Origin: Prionace glauca
Lineage: Eukaryota; Chordata; Chondrichthyes; Carcharhiniformes; Carcharhinidae
Length of the DNA: 64,000 nucleotides
NCBI GenBank assembly: GCA_037974335.1
Contig: CM075753.1
Location: 10,780,886-10,844,885, forward strand
Direction: 5' to 3'
The translations under genes and the position numbers were made by a program. Each line of letters starts with the position of its first letter. Positions within the stretch are counted from its first letter, which is position 1. The notes beneath the pieces were generated by a model that was not told the DNA's origin, ran no database searches, and saw only the letters and a program-made list of their open reading frames with translations. Below are positions 10,400 through 20,344 of this stretch, one piece after another.

Positions 10400-11072
10400 G
10401 AACACACAAAGAGTAAAGAAAGTTATAGCACAGGAACAGGCCCTTCGGCCCTCCACCAACCATGCTGCCCTCACTAAACTAAAAGAAAAACCTGCCCTTA
10501 TCGATCCATATCTCTCTAATCCCTCTCTATTCATGTATCCACCCAGACGCCTCTTAAATGTTAACTAATGTGCCTGCTTCCACTGCCTCCTCTGGCAGGG
10601 AAAAGGGACCTGGGCTCAATTCCGGTCTTGGGTGACGGTACGTATAGAGTTTGCACTCCCCACGTCGGGGTGAGTTTCCTCCCACAGACCAAAGTTGTAT
10701 TAGTTTGGTGGATTGGCCATGATGAATTGTCCATTAGTGTCAGGGGGCTTAGCAGAGTAAATCTCTGGGGGTCACAGGGATGGACCTTTGGGATTGATGT
10801 CAGTGCAGGTTCGATGGGCCGAATGGCCTCCTTCTGCACTGTCGGGATTCTATATTCCAGGCACTCATCACTCTCTGCGTGAAAAATTTCACCCCCACAC
10901 ATCTCCCTTAAACTTCTCCCCCCTCTCAGCTTGAACCTGTGCTCCCCTTATAATTGACACTTTCACCCTGGGGAAAAAGCTCTGACTATCCACCCTGTCT
11001 CTGCCTCTCATCATTTTGTAGACTTCTATCAGATCTCTCTCAGCCTCCGTCTTTCCAATGAAAAGAATCCTA
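10400..11072 (-). mobile_element. CR1 fragment split by a SINE
   Basis: 3' side 10400-10597 (AAAGTTATAGCACAGGAACA, GGCCCTTCGGCCCTCC), coding side 10861-11072 (GTGTGAAAAA-like GCGTGAAAAATTTCACC and TTCTATCAGATCTCTCTCAG). The two halves are contiguous in the CR1 consensus (CTGGCAG...CCAGGCACTCA). Confidence 0.85.
10598..10860 (+). mobile_element. tSINE-A copy nested in CR1
   Basis: Lacks the first part of the head, beginning at AAAAGGGACCTGGGCTCAAT, and is complete to GGGATTCTATATTCCAG. It lies in the CD276 V-C intron in the sense orientation. Confidence 0.85.
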
Positions 11073-11190
11073 GTTTAGAACATAGAACATAGAACATAGA
11101 ACATTACAGCGCAGAACAGACCCTTCGGCCCACGATGTTGCGCCGATCAGTTACAAAACAATGACCCACTAGCCTAAACCAATCCCTATT
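11073..11190 (-). mobile_element. CR1 tail fragment
   Basis: Four direct antisense units of the 8-bp-type tail (AGAACATAGAACATAGAACA), followed by GTTGCGCCGATCAG and ACAATGACCCACTAGCC. Confidence 0.85.
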
Positions 11191-11439
11191 CAACATCTCC
11201 TCACAGCCAGCACCCTCGAGACCAGACAACGTCCTGATGAACCCATATTACAGACGTATGGAACTCCCCCTCAATCCCCTGCTACTTTACAAGCCCAACC
11301 TGACCAGGCCTTACCCTTCAGTGGCTGCCCAACAACTCCCCAGACCCTCCCATACCAAATGGCATCCACCTCCGCCCTTCCTCCCCGCCCCCCCCCCCCC
11401 GCACACAAACTCACAAGGCTCCACTCTCCCCCTCCCCTG
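11191..11439. other. Unassigned, C-rich
   Basis: C-rich sequence with a short poly-C run near 11391-11400. No gene recognised. Confidence 0.4.
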
Positions 11440-11508
11440 GGAGAATGGGCAAACTCCGCCCAGACAGTCAACCGAGGCTGGAATCGAACCCGGAAACCTG
11501 TGGGTCAG
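11440..11508 (-). mobile_element. tSINE head fragment
   Basis: Box B region only: AACTCCGCCCAGACAGTCAA, GGAATCGAACCCGG. Confidence 0.6.
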
Positions 11509-11590
11509 GACAGTAGTTACTCAGAAGATCGAAGTGTTTTATGTTCTTAAATTCTCCTCATGTTTTCTGAGTAACTGTTGATGTTACACG

Positions 11591-11880
11591 GGCAGCATGT
11601 GGCACAGTGGTTAGCACTGCTGCCTCACAGTGCCAGGGACCCGGGTTCGATTCCCAGTTGGATTCACTGTCTGTGTGGAGTCTGCACGTACTCCCCGTGT
11701 CTGCGTGGGTTTCCTCCCACAGTCCAAAGCTGTGTGGGTTAGGTGGATTGGCCATGCAAAAATTGCCTCTTAGTGCCAGGGGGACTAGCTAGGTAAATGC
11801 ATGGGGCTCTGGGTGGTACTGTGGTCAATGCAGACTCGATGGGCTGAATGGCCTCCTTCTGCACTGTAGGATTCTATGAG
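11591..11880 (+). mobile_element. tSINE-A copy, full length
   Basis: Complete from GGCAGCATGTGGCACAGTGG through box B (GGTTCGATTCC) to GTAGGATTCTATGA. It is a good reference copy in the CD276 intron. Confidence 0.92.
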
Positions 11881-11935
11881 TTGAAACCACCCCAGAATTC
11901 GCAGCTGAAATCACATTTCTGGATAGTTCCCATGG

Positions 11936-12482
11936 AGAACAAAGAAAATTACAGCACAGAAACAGGCCTTTCGGCCCTCCAAGAGTGCATCAACCGTGCT
12001 TCCCTACTTAACTATAACTCCCTACCCTTCCAGGGACAATCGATATCCTTCTATTCCCATCCTATTCATGCATTTGGCAAGATGCCCCTTAAAACTCACT
12101 ATTGTATCTTCTCCCGCTACCTCCCCTGGCAGCGAGTTCCAGGCACCCACCACCCTCTGTGTAAAAAAAAACTTGCCTCGTACGTCTCCTTTAAACCTTG
12201 CCCCTCGCACCTTAAACCTGTGCCTCCTAGTAATTGACTCTTCCATCCTGGGAAACAGCTTCTAACTACCCATTCTATCCACACATCTCCAAATCTTATA
12301 GATTTCTATCAGGTCACCCCTCAATCTCTGTAGTTCCAGTGAGAACAAACCAAGCTTCTCCAACCTCTCATAACTTATGCCCTCCCTACCAGGCAATATC
12401 CAGATAATGTACCTGCTCCAAAGCCTCTACATCCTTCTGGCAACCATAATTGAACACTATCTTCCAAGTGCGGCCTAACTGA
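11936..12482 (-). mobile_element. CR1 fragment
   Basis: Antisense from ACAAAGAAAATTACAGCACA tail to coding sequence. The minus strand reads RFKVRGARFKGDVRGKFFFTQRVVGAWNSLPGEV, the C-terminal reverse-transcriptase signature, with an A-run disturbing FFTQ. Confidence 0.9.
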
Positions 12483-13065
12483 GGCCATAAGATATAGGAG
12501 CAGAATTAGGCCACTCAGCCCATTAAGTCTGCTCCGCCATTCAATCATGGCTAATAATTTTCTCATCCCCATTCTCCTGCCTTTTCCCCATAACCCTTGA
12601 TCCCTTTAGTAATCAAGAACCTCTCTATCTCTGTCTTAAAGACACTCAATGACCTGGCCTCCACAGCTTTCTGTGGCAAAGCGTTCCACAGGTTCTCTGG
12701 CTGAAGCAATTCCTCCTCATCTCTGTTTTAAAGGATCGTCCCTTTAGCCTGAGGTTGTGCCCTCTGGTTCTAGTTTTTCCTACTAGTGGAAACATCCTCT
12801 CTACATCCGCTCTATCCAGGTGTCGCAGTATCCTGTAAATTTTAATAAAATCCCACTGATCCTTCTAAACTCTAATAAGTACGGACTCAGAGTTCTCAAC
12901 CGTTCCTCATGCAGAGATCATTCTTGCGAACTCCTCTGGATCCTTTCCAAGGCCAGCACTTCCTTTATTAGAAATGGGGCCCAAAACTGCTCACAATACA
13001 CCAAATGAGGTCTGACCTGAACTTTATACAGCCTCAGACGTACATTCCTGCCCTTGTGTTTAGTC
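12483..13065 (-). mobile_element. CR1 fragment, second subfamily
   Basis: Begins at GCCATAAGATATAGGAGCAG, includes TGCTCCGCCATTCAATCATG, and extends into reverse-transcriptase code (VRPHLVYCEQFWAPF on the minus strand near 12960-13010). It abuts the previous CR1. Confidence 0.88.
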
Positions 13066-13170
13066 CTCTCGACATGAATAGTTTGCACTTCTGGGCAATT
13101 GCCGTGGAAACCCTTATCTGGGAACTTCCATGGGTGTCCCTTGCACATCTTTGGGGTACCAATCACTACT

Positions 13171-13200
13171 ACCCCCCCCCCCCCCCCCCGCCCGCCCCTA
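13171..13200. repeat. Homopolymer C tract in the intron
   Basis: Run of C, about 20 bases, with flanking C-rich sequence. It lies 240 bases before the IgC acceptor. Confidence 0.85.
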
Positions 13201-13440
13201 CCTCCCCCCGCCCCAACCTTGTCTCCACTCCACCAAATACAACGTCCTGGAGATTGCAAGTTGTAGCCTAATGTGCAACTAGGATCTTGTTGCTTGGGCA
13301 TGTGGTCAGGATCTATGGCTTTATGTCCATCATTGGACGCAGAGACTTTGGGGAAATTGTTACCAATTGAGCGCAAAACCTGTCGCTATGTTGTGGGTTC
13401 GCTTTGCTGATATTTTTTTCTCCATTTGCAATGGTTTCAG

Positions 13441-13737
13441 CCTCTTACTCCAAACCCAGCCTGCACTTGGAACCCAACAAGAACCTGAAGCCCGGAGATG
13501 AGGTGGCCATTGCCTGCCACTCTTCGGGGGGCTATCCCCAGGCCACGGTGCAGTGGCATGATGGGAAAGGGAGCAACATCACGGAGAACATCACCACGTC
13601 GCAAGTGGCCAACAAGGAGGGCCTGTTTGACGTGCGCAGTGTGATCCGGGTGACGCTGGAGCCTAACAGCACATACAGTTGCCTCGTGAGGAATGAGCTA
13701 CTGAACGAGGAGACCCAGGCCTTGGCAACCATCACAG
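13441..13737 (+). CDS. CD276: CD276 (B7-H3) IgC-domain exon
   Basis: Exon for the membrane-proximal IgC domain that follows the IgV domain in B7-H3. It is 297 bases, with acceptor TTTCAG ending at 13440 and donor CAG|GTTAGT at 13738. Both junctions are phase 1, so V and C exons splice in frame. Counting the split Ala as residue 1, SYSKPS opens the domain and Cys26 and Cys81 form the disulfide around Trp39. The block TTSQVANKEGLFDVRS and the YSCLVRN motif are close to human CD276. Sequons are at N46, N50 and N76. Lengths equal those of the mammalian domains, and no stop or frameshift is seen. In mammals the next exon carries the stalk and transmembrane helix. I could not find it in the remaining 50 kb, so either the intron is very long or that exon is too diverged to read by eye. 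Confidence 0.94.
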
Positions 13738-14094
13738 GTTAGTCACAATGTCACTGTTGCTGACTTTTCCACGTCGAGGTCCCCGTGCTACTTTGAGATA
13801 AAATAGAATGCTTTAACAGTATAACTATCACAGCTTCCACTCCAATTATTGAGCACTGCCTCAAAGGAGTTCTGAAGTGTTCACAACATCTATTCGTTCA
13901 TTCTGGTCTGCCTAAAGCCACTCAGCATCACAATAGGATATTGGCAAAACAGGTTCAGAAATTTTGATGGGCAATTTTTCTTTCCTCCAGCAGGGGGGAG
14001 GGAAAGAATGGGGTAAATCTCACCTGATCCAATTTATGGGGCAATTTAAAATCATTACAAACCTGGAAAGTGATGGAAATGTTTGGCAATTTCT
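13738..14094. other. Start of the downstream CD276 intron
   Basis: Donor GTTAGTCACAATG, then sequence with no repeat I recognise. I found no further exon. Confidence 0.5.
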
Positions 14095-14725
14095 GATCTG
14101 ATTTGATTCATTATTGTCACATGTATTGATATGCAATGAAAAGTATTTCTTGTGCGCTACACAGACAAAGCATACCATTCATAAAGAAGGAAAGGAGAGA
14201 GTGCAGATTGTAGTGTTACAATCATAGCTAGGGTGCAGAGAAAGATCAGCTTAATTGCAAGGTAGGTCCATTCAAAAGTTTGATGGCAGCAGGGAAGAAG
14301 CTGTTCTTGAATCCGTTGGTACGTGACCTCAGACTCTTGTATCTTGTTCCCAACAGAAGAAGGTGGAAGAGAGAATATCCGGGGTGTGAGAGGTCCTTAA
14401 TTATGCTGGCTGCTTTGCTGAGGCAGCGGGAAGTGTAGACAGAGTCAATGGATGGGAGCTGGTTTGCGTGATGGACTAGGCTGCACTTACAACCTTTGGT
14501 AATTTTGGGCAGTGCAGGAACCATACCAAGCTGTGATTCAACCCGGAAGAATGCTTTCTATGGTGTATCTGTAACAATTGGTGAGAGTCGTAGCTGACAT
14601 CCAAATTTCCTTAGTCTTCTGAGAAAGTAGAGGCATTGGTGGGTCTTCTTAACTATAGTGTCGGTATGGGGGGGGACCAGGACAGGTTGTTAGTGATCTG
14701 GACGCCTAATAACGTGAAGCTTTTG
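14095..14725 (-). mobile_element. L2L LINE fragment
   Basis: TGATTTGATTCATTATTGTC tail to the region encoding reverse transcriptase. The minus strand reads YKSLRSRTNGFKNSFFPAAIKLLNGP, with a frameshift near box QRVVN. Confidence 0.88.
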
Positions 14726-15029
14726 ACCATTTCTGCTTTGTTCCTGTTGATGTAGAATGAAAGAGGGAGCAAGATTGGTTAATGTTTGAGATAGCTGCCC
14801 ACATCAGGTCTCTATAACTGTCCTATCTGCATTAATTTACTAACAGTTGGACATTTTGTTTTAATTTGGAGGGCTACGATGTGAATCTGTTGTGAAGGAG
14901 TTGAATATAATTTACTCTAGACAGAGTGAGTAAGGAAACTGTTCCCACTGGCAGGGCAGTTGGGTAACTCAAAGACACTGATTGAAGGTTAGAGGTGTAA
15001 AAATGTTGAATAATTCTAATACCAGGCAG
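14726..15029. other. Unassigned sequence
   Basis: No gene or repeat recognised. Confidence 0.4.
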
Positions 15030-15540
15030 CACTTAAGGTGAGTGGGGGAAAGTTCAAAGGAGATGTGAGAGGCAAGTATTTTACACAGAGAATGGTAGGT
15101 GTCTTGAATACACTGCTTGGGTGGAGACATATACAGTAGGGGTGTTTAAGGGGCTTTTAGATAAACATTTGAATAGAACATAGAACATAGAACCCTACAG
15201 TGCAGAAACAGGCCCTTCGGCCCATCGAGTCTGCACCGAACACAATCCCACCCAGACCCTATCCCCATATCCCTACACATTTACCTGCTAATCCCTCTAA
15301 CCTACACATCCCAGGACACTAAGGGGCAATTTTAGCATAGCCAATGAACCTAACCCGCACATCTTTGGACTGTGGGAGGAAACCGGAGCACCCGGAAAAA
15401 AAAATATGCGAGGAACAGAGGGTTATGGACAAAGGGCAGGGAGAAGGGATTAGTTTAATTTGGCGTCATGTTCAGCACAACATCGTGGGCCAAAGGGCCT
15501 GTTCCTGTGCTGTACTGTTTTACATTCTATGTTCTAAGAA
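15030..15540 (+). mobile_element. CR1 3' fragment split by a young SINE
   Basis: Left part 15030-15172 has decayed WNxL-type coding sequence (ATTTTACACAGAGAATGGTA). Right part 15399-15540 has GAGGGTTATGGACAAAGGGC and the tail GTTCAGCACAACATCGTGGG with ATTCTATGTTCTA. The two parts are contiguous in consensus. Confidence 0.8.
15173..15398 (-). mobile_element. tSINE-Ay copy, 5' truncated
   Basis: AGAACATAGAACCCTACAGT to GAGGAAACCGGAGCACCCGG, nearly identical to the copies at 18.2, 22.9 and 46.3 kb. An A-run follows at the truncation point, within the older CR1. Confidence 0.9.
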
Positions 15541-15589
15541 GCACAGGGGAGATTTTATTTTTAATTTGATGAGCTGTTGGGAGCTGGAA

Positions 15590-15817
15590 TTCACCACGTT
15601 CTCCCCATGTCTGGGTGGGTTTCCTCCAGGTGCTCTGGTTTCCTCCCAAACTCCAAAGATGTGCGGGTTAGGTTGATTGGCCATGCTAAATCGATCCTAG
15701 TGTCAGGAGATATGTGGGGCTACGGGAATATGATCTGGATGGGATTGTGGTCGGTACAGACTCGATGGGCCGAATGGTCTCCTTCGGCTCCATAGGGATT
15801 CTGTGATTCTAAGACCA
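15590..15817 (+). mobile_element. tSINE-A copy, head truncated
   Basis: Starts at CACGTTCTCCCCATGTCTGG and ends at GGGATTCTGTGATTCTA. Confidence 0.88.
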
Positions 15818-15849
15818 GCCTTGGCTGGATTATTACAGCAGCACTCTGG

Positions 15850-15945
15850 AGAAACAAGGGAATTGGACTAAATGGATAGCTCTGCCAAAGACCTAGTACA
15901 GGAACAATGGGCTAAATAGCCTAAATAGCAGCGTTGTATCATTTT
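15850..15945 (+). mobile_element. CR1-like tail fragment
   Basis: GGACTAAATGGATAGCTCTG, then ACAATGGGCTAAATAGCC. It is related to the fragment at 25.86 kb (GGATAAATTGCTCATTC). Confidence 0.5.
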
Positions 15946-15969
15946 ATATTAAGATGGAAGGGATGTATG

Positions 15970-16337
15970 TGGTGGCACAGTAGTTAGCACAGCTGGCTCA
16001 CAACACTAGGGTTCTATTTCAGCCTTGAGTGACTGTGTGGAGTTTGCACATTCTTCCTGTGTCTGTGTGGGTTTCCTCTGGGTGCTCCAGGTTCCTCCCA
16101 CATGCCAAAGATGTGCAGGTTAGGTGGGTTGGCCATGCTAAATTGCCCCTTAGCATCCCAAGGTATGCAGTTTCTGTGGATTGGTCATGCTAAATTGCCC
16201 CTTAGTGTCCCAAGGGTGTATAGGTTAGTGGGATTTAGGGGAAAATATACGGGCCTGGATGGGATGTTTGTTGGAGGTTCAGTGCAGAATTGATGGGCCA
16301 AGTGACCTCTTTCTGTACTGTGGGGATTCTGTGATAA
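15970..16337 (+). mobile_element. tSINE-A copy with one extra 52-bp unit
   Basis: Full copy, GTGGCACAGTAGTTAGCACA to GGGGATTCTGTGATAAATC. The 52-bp body segment is present twice (CCAAAGATGTGCAGG near 16106 and a diverged copy near 16158), an early stage of the arrays seen elsewhere. Confidence 0.85.
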
Positions 16338-16385
16338 ATCTTATTTCATAAATAAAACACCCATACCACAGGTCTTCCAAATTCA

Positions 16386-16702
16386 GTCACACTTCTTTTC
16401 CCAAAGGTAGGGGAGTCTAAAACTAGAGGTCATAGGTTTAAGGTGAGAGGAGAGAGTTACGAAAGGGTTCAGAAGGGGGCACACAGAGGATGGTGAGTGT
16501 CTGGAATAAGCTGCCAGAGGTAGCAGTAGAGGCGGGTACAATTTTGTCTTTTGAAGAGCATTTACATGGGTAAGATGGGTATAGAGGGATATGGGCCAAA
16601 TGTGGGCAATTGGGACTAGCTTAGTGTTAATAAAAAGGGCAGCATGGACAAGTTGGGCTGAAGGGCCTGTCTGTATGCTGTAAACCTCTGACTCTGTAAC
16701 TT
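16386..16702 (+). mobile_element. CR1 3' fragment
   Basis: Encodes decayed TRGH..VRG and WNKLP motifs (TAAAACTAGAGGTCATAGGT, TCTGGAATAAGCTGCCAGAG), then the tail GTTGGGCTGAAGGGCCTGTC. Confidence 0.85.
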
Positions 16703-16757
16703 GAGTCAAGGCTGATTAACTGAAGAGATTTTTCAATTTCTACTGGGTACAGTTAAG

Positions 16758-17020
16758 AAACAAAAAACAGTGCAGCTCAGGAACAGTCCATTCGGCCCTC
16801 TAAGCCTGTGCTGACCACGTTCACCTTTCTAACCAACTGCTTCTATCCCTCTATTCCTTGTTTATTCATAAGACTATGCAGATAAGTCTTAAGTGTCTCT
16901 AACGTAGCTGCCTCAACCACCTTACTTGGCAGTGCAATCCAGGCCCCCATCACCCTCTGCGGAAAAAAATCTTCCCCCGCACATCTCCACCGAACCTTAC
17001 CCTCCCCCTTACCTTGAACA
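16758..17020 (-). mobile_element. CR1 3' fragment
   Basis: AAAAACAGTGCAGCTCAGGA, CATTCGGCCCTCTAAGCC, then GCGGAAAAAAATCTTCCCCC. Confidence 0.75.
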
Positions 17021-17528
17021 AAGATTACCTTAGCTTAACAACTGGAAGCTGTCAACCAATAATTTGGAACAAAGGGAACTGTACAAACAGTTCAATGTTT
17101 GCCGGATTTTCCTTAATTATTTGGATTCTGAAAATAGTGCTTAACTTTGTCCAATAAAGGATGTTTCTTCATGGCTTTGCAAATGGGGTTAAAGATACAG
17201 AACGGGTGTAAAGCCACATTGAAATAGCACAATTGCTTGGTGATGCATCTGTACTGGTCTTGTCAGATTAATGTTAAATTGGAGGATTGACAGTTTTAAC
17301 CTTCCGGCTCATTTGTCAATCATTCATTTTGTCCTTAATTTAATAAGACAAGGTTCTATGTGTGCCCATTATTGGTTAAGTGCATGACCCCCCCTAATAT
17401 TAAATGTCATTGACTTGCCAAATGTCAAATAAGGGAAGTTGACAGTGATATATTGGAATCCACATGCCGGTGAACTTGAATTTCAATCAGGAGATTTCAA
17501 TAGCTTGACGAGCCTGCCCTCGAAGTCA
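17021..17528. other. AT-rich unique sequence
   Basis: About 500 bases with no repeat match that I can see and no coding exon. It holds homeobox-like AT motifs (TTAATTATTTGG, GTCAATCATTCATT). It is a possible conserved non-coding element, on composition only. Confidence 0.35.
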
Positions 17529-17534
17529 CCTTCC

Positions 17535-17889
17535 AGTTGAAAGGGGTGGCGCTGGCCTAGTGGTGTTATTGCTAGACCGTCAATCCATTAACTCAGCTAA
17601 TGTTCTGGAGACCTGAGTTCAAATCCCGTCACAGCCAATAGTGGAATTTGTATTCCATAAAATAATATTTGGAATTAAGAATCTACCATGAAACCATTGT
17701 CGATTTGTGGGGAAAAGCCCAACTGGTTCGCTAATGTCCTTTAGGGAAGGAAATCTGTCACGTGTAGGCCCTACATGTGACTCCAGAGCTGCAGCAATGT
17801 GGTTGACTCTCAATAGCCCTCAGGCAACTAGGGATGGGCAATAAATGCTGGCCCAGCCAGCGACACCCGTGTCCCACAAAGAATAAAAA
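17535..17889 (+). mobile_element. SINE-D copy, full length
   Basis: tRNA-like head GGGTGGCGCTGGCCTAGTGG with box B GAGTTCAAATCCCGTC, body ACCATTGTCGATTTGTGGGG and GTGACTCCAGAGCTGCAGCA, tail GGGATGGGCAATAAATGCTG ending in an A-run. This is the best copy of the family, and its tail matches the jockey-like LINE at 37.4-38.0 kb. Confidence 0.88.
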
Positions 17890-18217
17890 AAGGGATAAAA
17901 GCAAATTACTGCAGATGCTGGAATCTGAGACAGTGCTGGAAAATCTCAGCAGGCCTGGAAGCATCTGTAAGGAGAGAAAAGAGCTGACGTTTTGAGTCCA
18001 GCTGACCCTTTGCCAAAGCTAAAAGGCACAGGAAGTGGGAGACATTCATGCTTCAGAGTGAAAGGTGGGTCGTAGCCACAGAAACCAGGAGAAAGGCTAA
18101 TCTTGCCCAGCATGAAGAGAGAAATGGAAAGCAGTAAGGGTGATCAGGGTGCGGAGATGGAAATCCTGTCGATGAGAAAAGCAGTACGTTTTCAGGGTAG
18201 GCATTCCTGGAAGAGAA
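17890..18217 (+). mobile_element. Unclassified dispersed repeat
   Basis: GCAAATTACTGCAGATGCTG, AAAATCTCAGCAGGCCTGGA and GAGCTGACGTTTTGAGTCCA form a block that I recall as common in shark genomes. No coding capacity is seen, and its right part is interrupted by a SINE. Confidence 0.55.
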
Positions 18218-18407
18218 GAACCATAGAACCCTACAGTGCAGAAACAGGCCCTTCGGCCCATCGAGTCTGCACCGAACACAATCCCACCCAGACCCTATCC
18301 CCATATCCCTACACATTTACCTGCTAATCCCTCTAACCTACACATCCCAGGATACTAAGGGGCAATTTTAGCATAGCCAATGAACCTAACCCGCACATCT
18401 TTGGACG
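18218..18407 (-). mobile_element. tSINE-Ay copy, 5' truncated
   Basis: CATAGAACCCTACAGTGCAG to CCGCACATCTTTGGAC, matching the other Ay copies almost base for base. Confidence 0.9.
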
Positions 18408-18783
18408 TGAAGGGATGCTTTTATATTGTTAACCTGCTTTGGGATTGTCAGATAACAAAGACTCAGTCTTTGCCACATTTCCGCTGCAGCGAGGTGGTGA
18501 CCAGCCAACCCTCCGTTCAATGCAGCGGGATGGGAAAATCCCACTGGTGTGAACAATGGTGAGATTCCGTAAGTTCTTCATCCTTTGGTAATACCTGGGC
18601 ATTTCTGGCAAGGCCAGCATTCCTTACTACTGTTAAGGCCCGGATCAGGAACACCAAGATACGTAACGCGGTTAGCTGAAACCCTGTCTTCCTTAGAGGC
18701 ACAGAACCATCATTCCAGCTCCAATTATCTTTGAACCGAGTGGGTTCGTTGCTAGGCCAATTTGGAGGGCAGCTATGCTCAGT

Positions 18784-19063
18784 GGGGCACGGTGGTTAGC
18801 ACTACTGCCTCACAGTGCCAGGGAGCTGGGTTCGATTCCCGGCTTGGGACTCTGCCTGTGCGGAGTCTGCACGTTCTCCTTGTGTCTGCGTGGGTTTCCT
18901 CCCACAGTTCGAAAGACGCGCTGGTTAGGGTGCATTGGCCGTGCTAAATTCTCCCTCAGCCTACCCGAACAGGGGCCGGAGTGTGGCGACGGGGGTATTT
19001 TCACGGTAATTTCATTGCAGTGTTAACGTAAGCCTGCTGGTGGATTAATAAATAAACTTTATA
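18784..19063 (+). mobile_element. tSINE-B copy, full length
   Basis: GGCACGGTGGTTAGCACTAC head, GGTTCGATTCC box B, GACGCGCTGGTTAGGGTGCA and tail TTTCATTGCAGTGTTAACG to AATAAATAAACTTTA. This is the reference copy for family B. Confidence 0.93.
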
Positions 19064-19517
19064 AGACTATCAACCAGAAGTGTGGGTAGAGCCGGAAATC
19101 GGAGCATTGTGGACGCTGGGAATGATTACAATTTGTCGTCACGCATCTTGAGTGACTCTGAGTGAGGTATTTCCCTGCAGACTGCCAGCCTTCTGGTGTG
19201 CAAATGTTCAGGAATCTATTTTTACAGCGCTGCAGGAGTTTGTCACTAGTTGCTCTGTGTTAGTGACATTGCAGGCTCAGTGGGAAGGAACTCCCAGGCA
19301 GTCATGATTTTGAATTGAAGCGTTCCATACAAAGGAGATTGTTCTATGCACCATCCTAATGAACGAACCTCAAACAGCCAAAGGAATCTTCCTCCCACGT
19401 TAACAGAGGGAACCAAAGTTGTTCCCATTTGCAAGCACTGATTTTATTTTGAGGTAATGCTTGTCGTTTGGATGTGTGTATTGGGCAATTACAGACCTGC
19501 AAACGTCTGGAACTATT
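19064..19517. other. Unassigned sequence
   Basis: No gene or repeat recognised. Confidence 0.4.
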
Positions 19518-19580
19518 TGGGCGGCACGGTGGTTAGCATTGATGCCTCACAGCGCCAGGGACTTGGGTTCAATTTTTGTA
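19518..19580 (+). mobile_element. tSINE head fragment
   Basis: GGGCGGCACGGTGGTTAGCA to GGGACTTGGGTTCAATTTTT, then it breaks off into a different dispersed sequence. Confidence 0.75.
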
Positions 19581-19582
19581 CT

Positions 19583-19726
19583 TGAACTTGTACAGGATTT
19601 GCTTGGATTAAATTCCAATGAATGAATGCATGCACCCTGACTAAAATACATCCCAAGGATCATTCTCTATTTATGACTTCAGTTCTTTGACAGATGAGAT
19701 TTCCATGTAAAATGTCTACTCCCGTT
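19583..19726. repeat. Unclassified repeat shared with 43.73 kb
   Basis: From ACTTGTACAGGATTTGCTTG to ATTTCCATGTAAAATGTCTA this segment matches 43735-43862 (ATTAAATTCCAATGAATGAA is identical). It has no link to the SINE or LINE families here and no coding frame. Confidence 0.8.
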
Positions 19727-19727
19727 C

Positions 19728-19773
19728 ATAGAATCCCGACAGTGCAGAAGGAGGCCATTCAGCCCATCGAGTC
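19728..19773 (-). mobile_element. tSINE-A tail fragment
   Basis: CATAGAATCCCGACAGTGCA to CAGCCCATCGAGTC, joined directly to SINE-D sequence. Confidence 0.75.
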
Positions 19774-19950
19774 ACGAGTGAACCAGATGTGTTTTTCTGC
19801 CAATCGTTTCATCATTAGATTCTTAATTCCGGATACTTTTTATTGAATTCCACTATCTGCCGTGGCGGGTTTCGAACCCAGTCCCTCAGAACGTTCACTG
19901 AGTTTCTAGATCACTGGTTGAGCGGTAAGACCACTCGGCCATTGCTTCCC
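19774..19950 (-). mobile_element. SINE-D fragment
   Basis: GTGAACCAGATGTGTTTTTC, TTAATTCCGGATACTTTTTA and the head with GGGTTTCGAACCCAGTCCC (antisense box B). Confidence 0.8.
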
Positions 19951-20237
19951 CTGTGAATATCTTAAAAAAGGAGGGAGAAGGCGAGGGGTTTAGGGATGGA
20001 ACTGAAGGTCTAAGAAGCTGAAGGTGTGGCCACTACTGGTGGAGAAATCCTCAAGAGGCAGAACACAGAGACCTTGAGGAGTTGTACCATTACCTGTGTT
20101 TAAAAGACATGCCAGTCTTTTACGCAAACTTATGCACGTCCCTACATCAAAGCATGTCTAAATTTTAATCGGTATAAACACTTCTGGTTGAGACAACACA
20201 CACATTTTCACTCTTGCTTTAACATAATCCTCAAAAG

Positions 20238-20344
20238 GCTAGTCATAAAATTCCAACAGTACAGAAGAGGCCATTTGGTCCATCGAGTCTGAACAGACTC
20301 CCTGACGGAATATCTTAACCAGGCCCTCTCTTCCGCTCTATGCC
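20238..20344 (-). mobile_element. tSINE-A tail fragment
   Basis: ATAAAATTCCAACAGTACAG to GGAATATCTTAACCAGGCCC. It belongs to the subfamily with a TAAGATRCTCT motif in the tail and meets a sense SINE head-on. Confidence 0.75.

Larger units (their letters stand above)
9776..13440 (+). other. CD276: CD276 intron between IgV and IgC exons
   Basis: A phase 1 intron of 3,665 bases bounded by GTACGG and TTTCAG. Nearly all of it is transposon-derived: a tSINE-B/A chimera, three CR1 fragments, two sense-strand tSINE-A copies and a homopolymer-C tract. All these insertions lie between the two readable exons and leave their splice sites intact. Confidence 0.85.

Noticed and set aside
11591-11660. tRNA gene, from a GGTTCGATTCC box B
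   Set aside because: It is the tRNA-derived head of a SINE, repeated dozens of times; no clean cloverleaf with matching acceptor stem.
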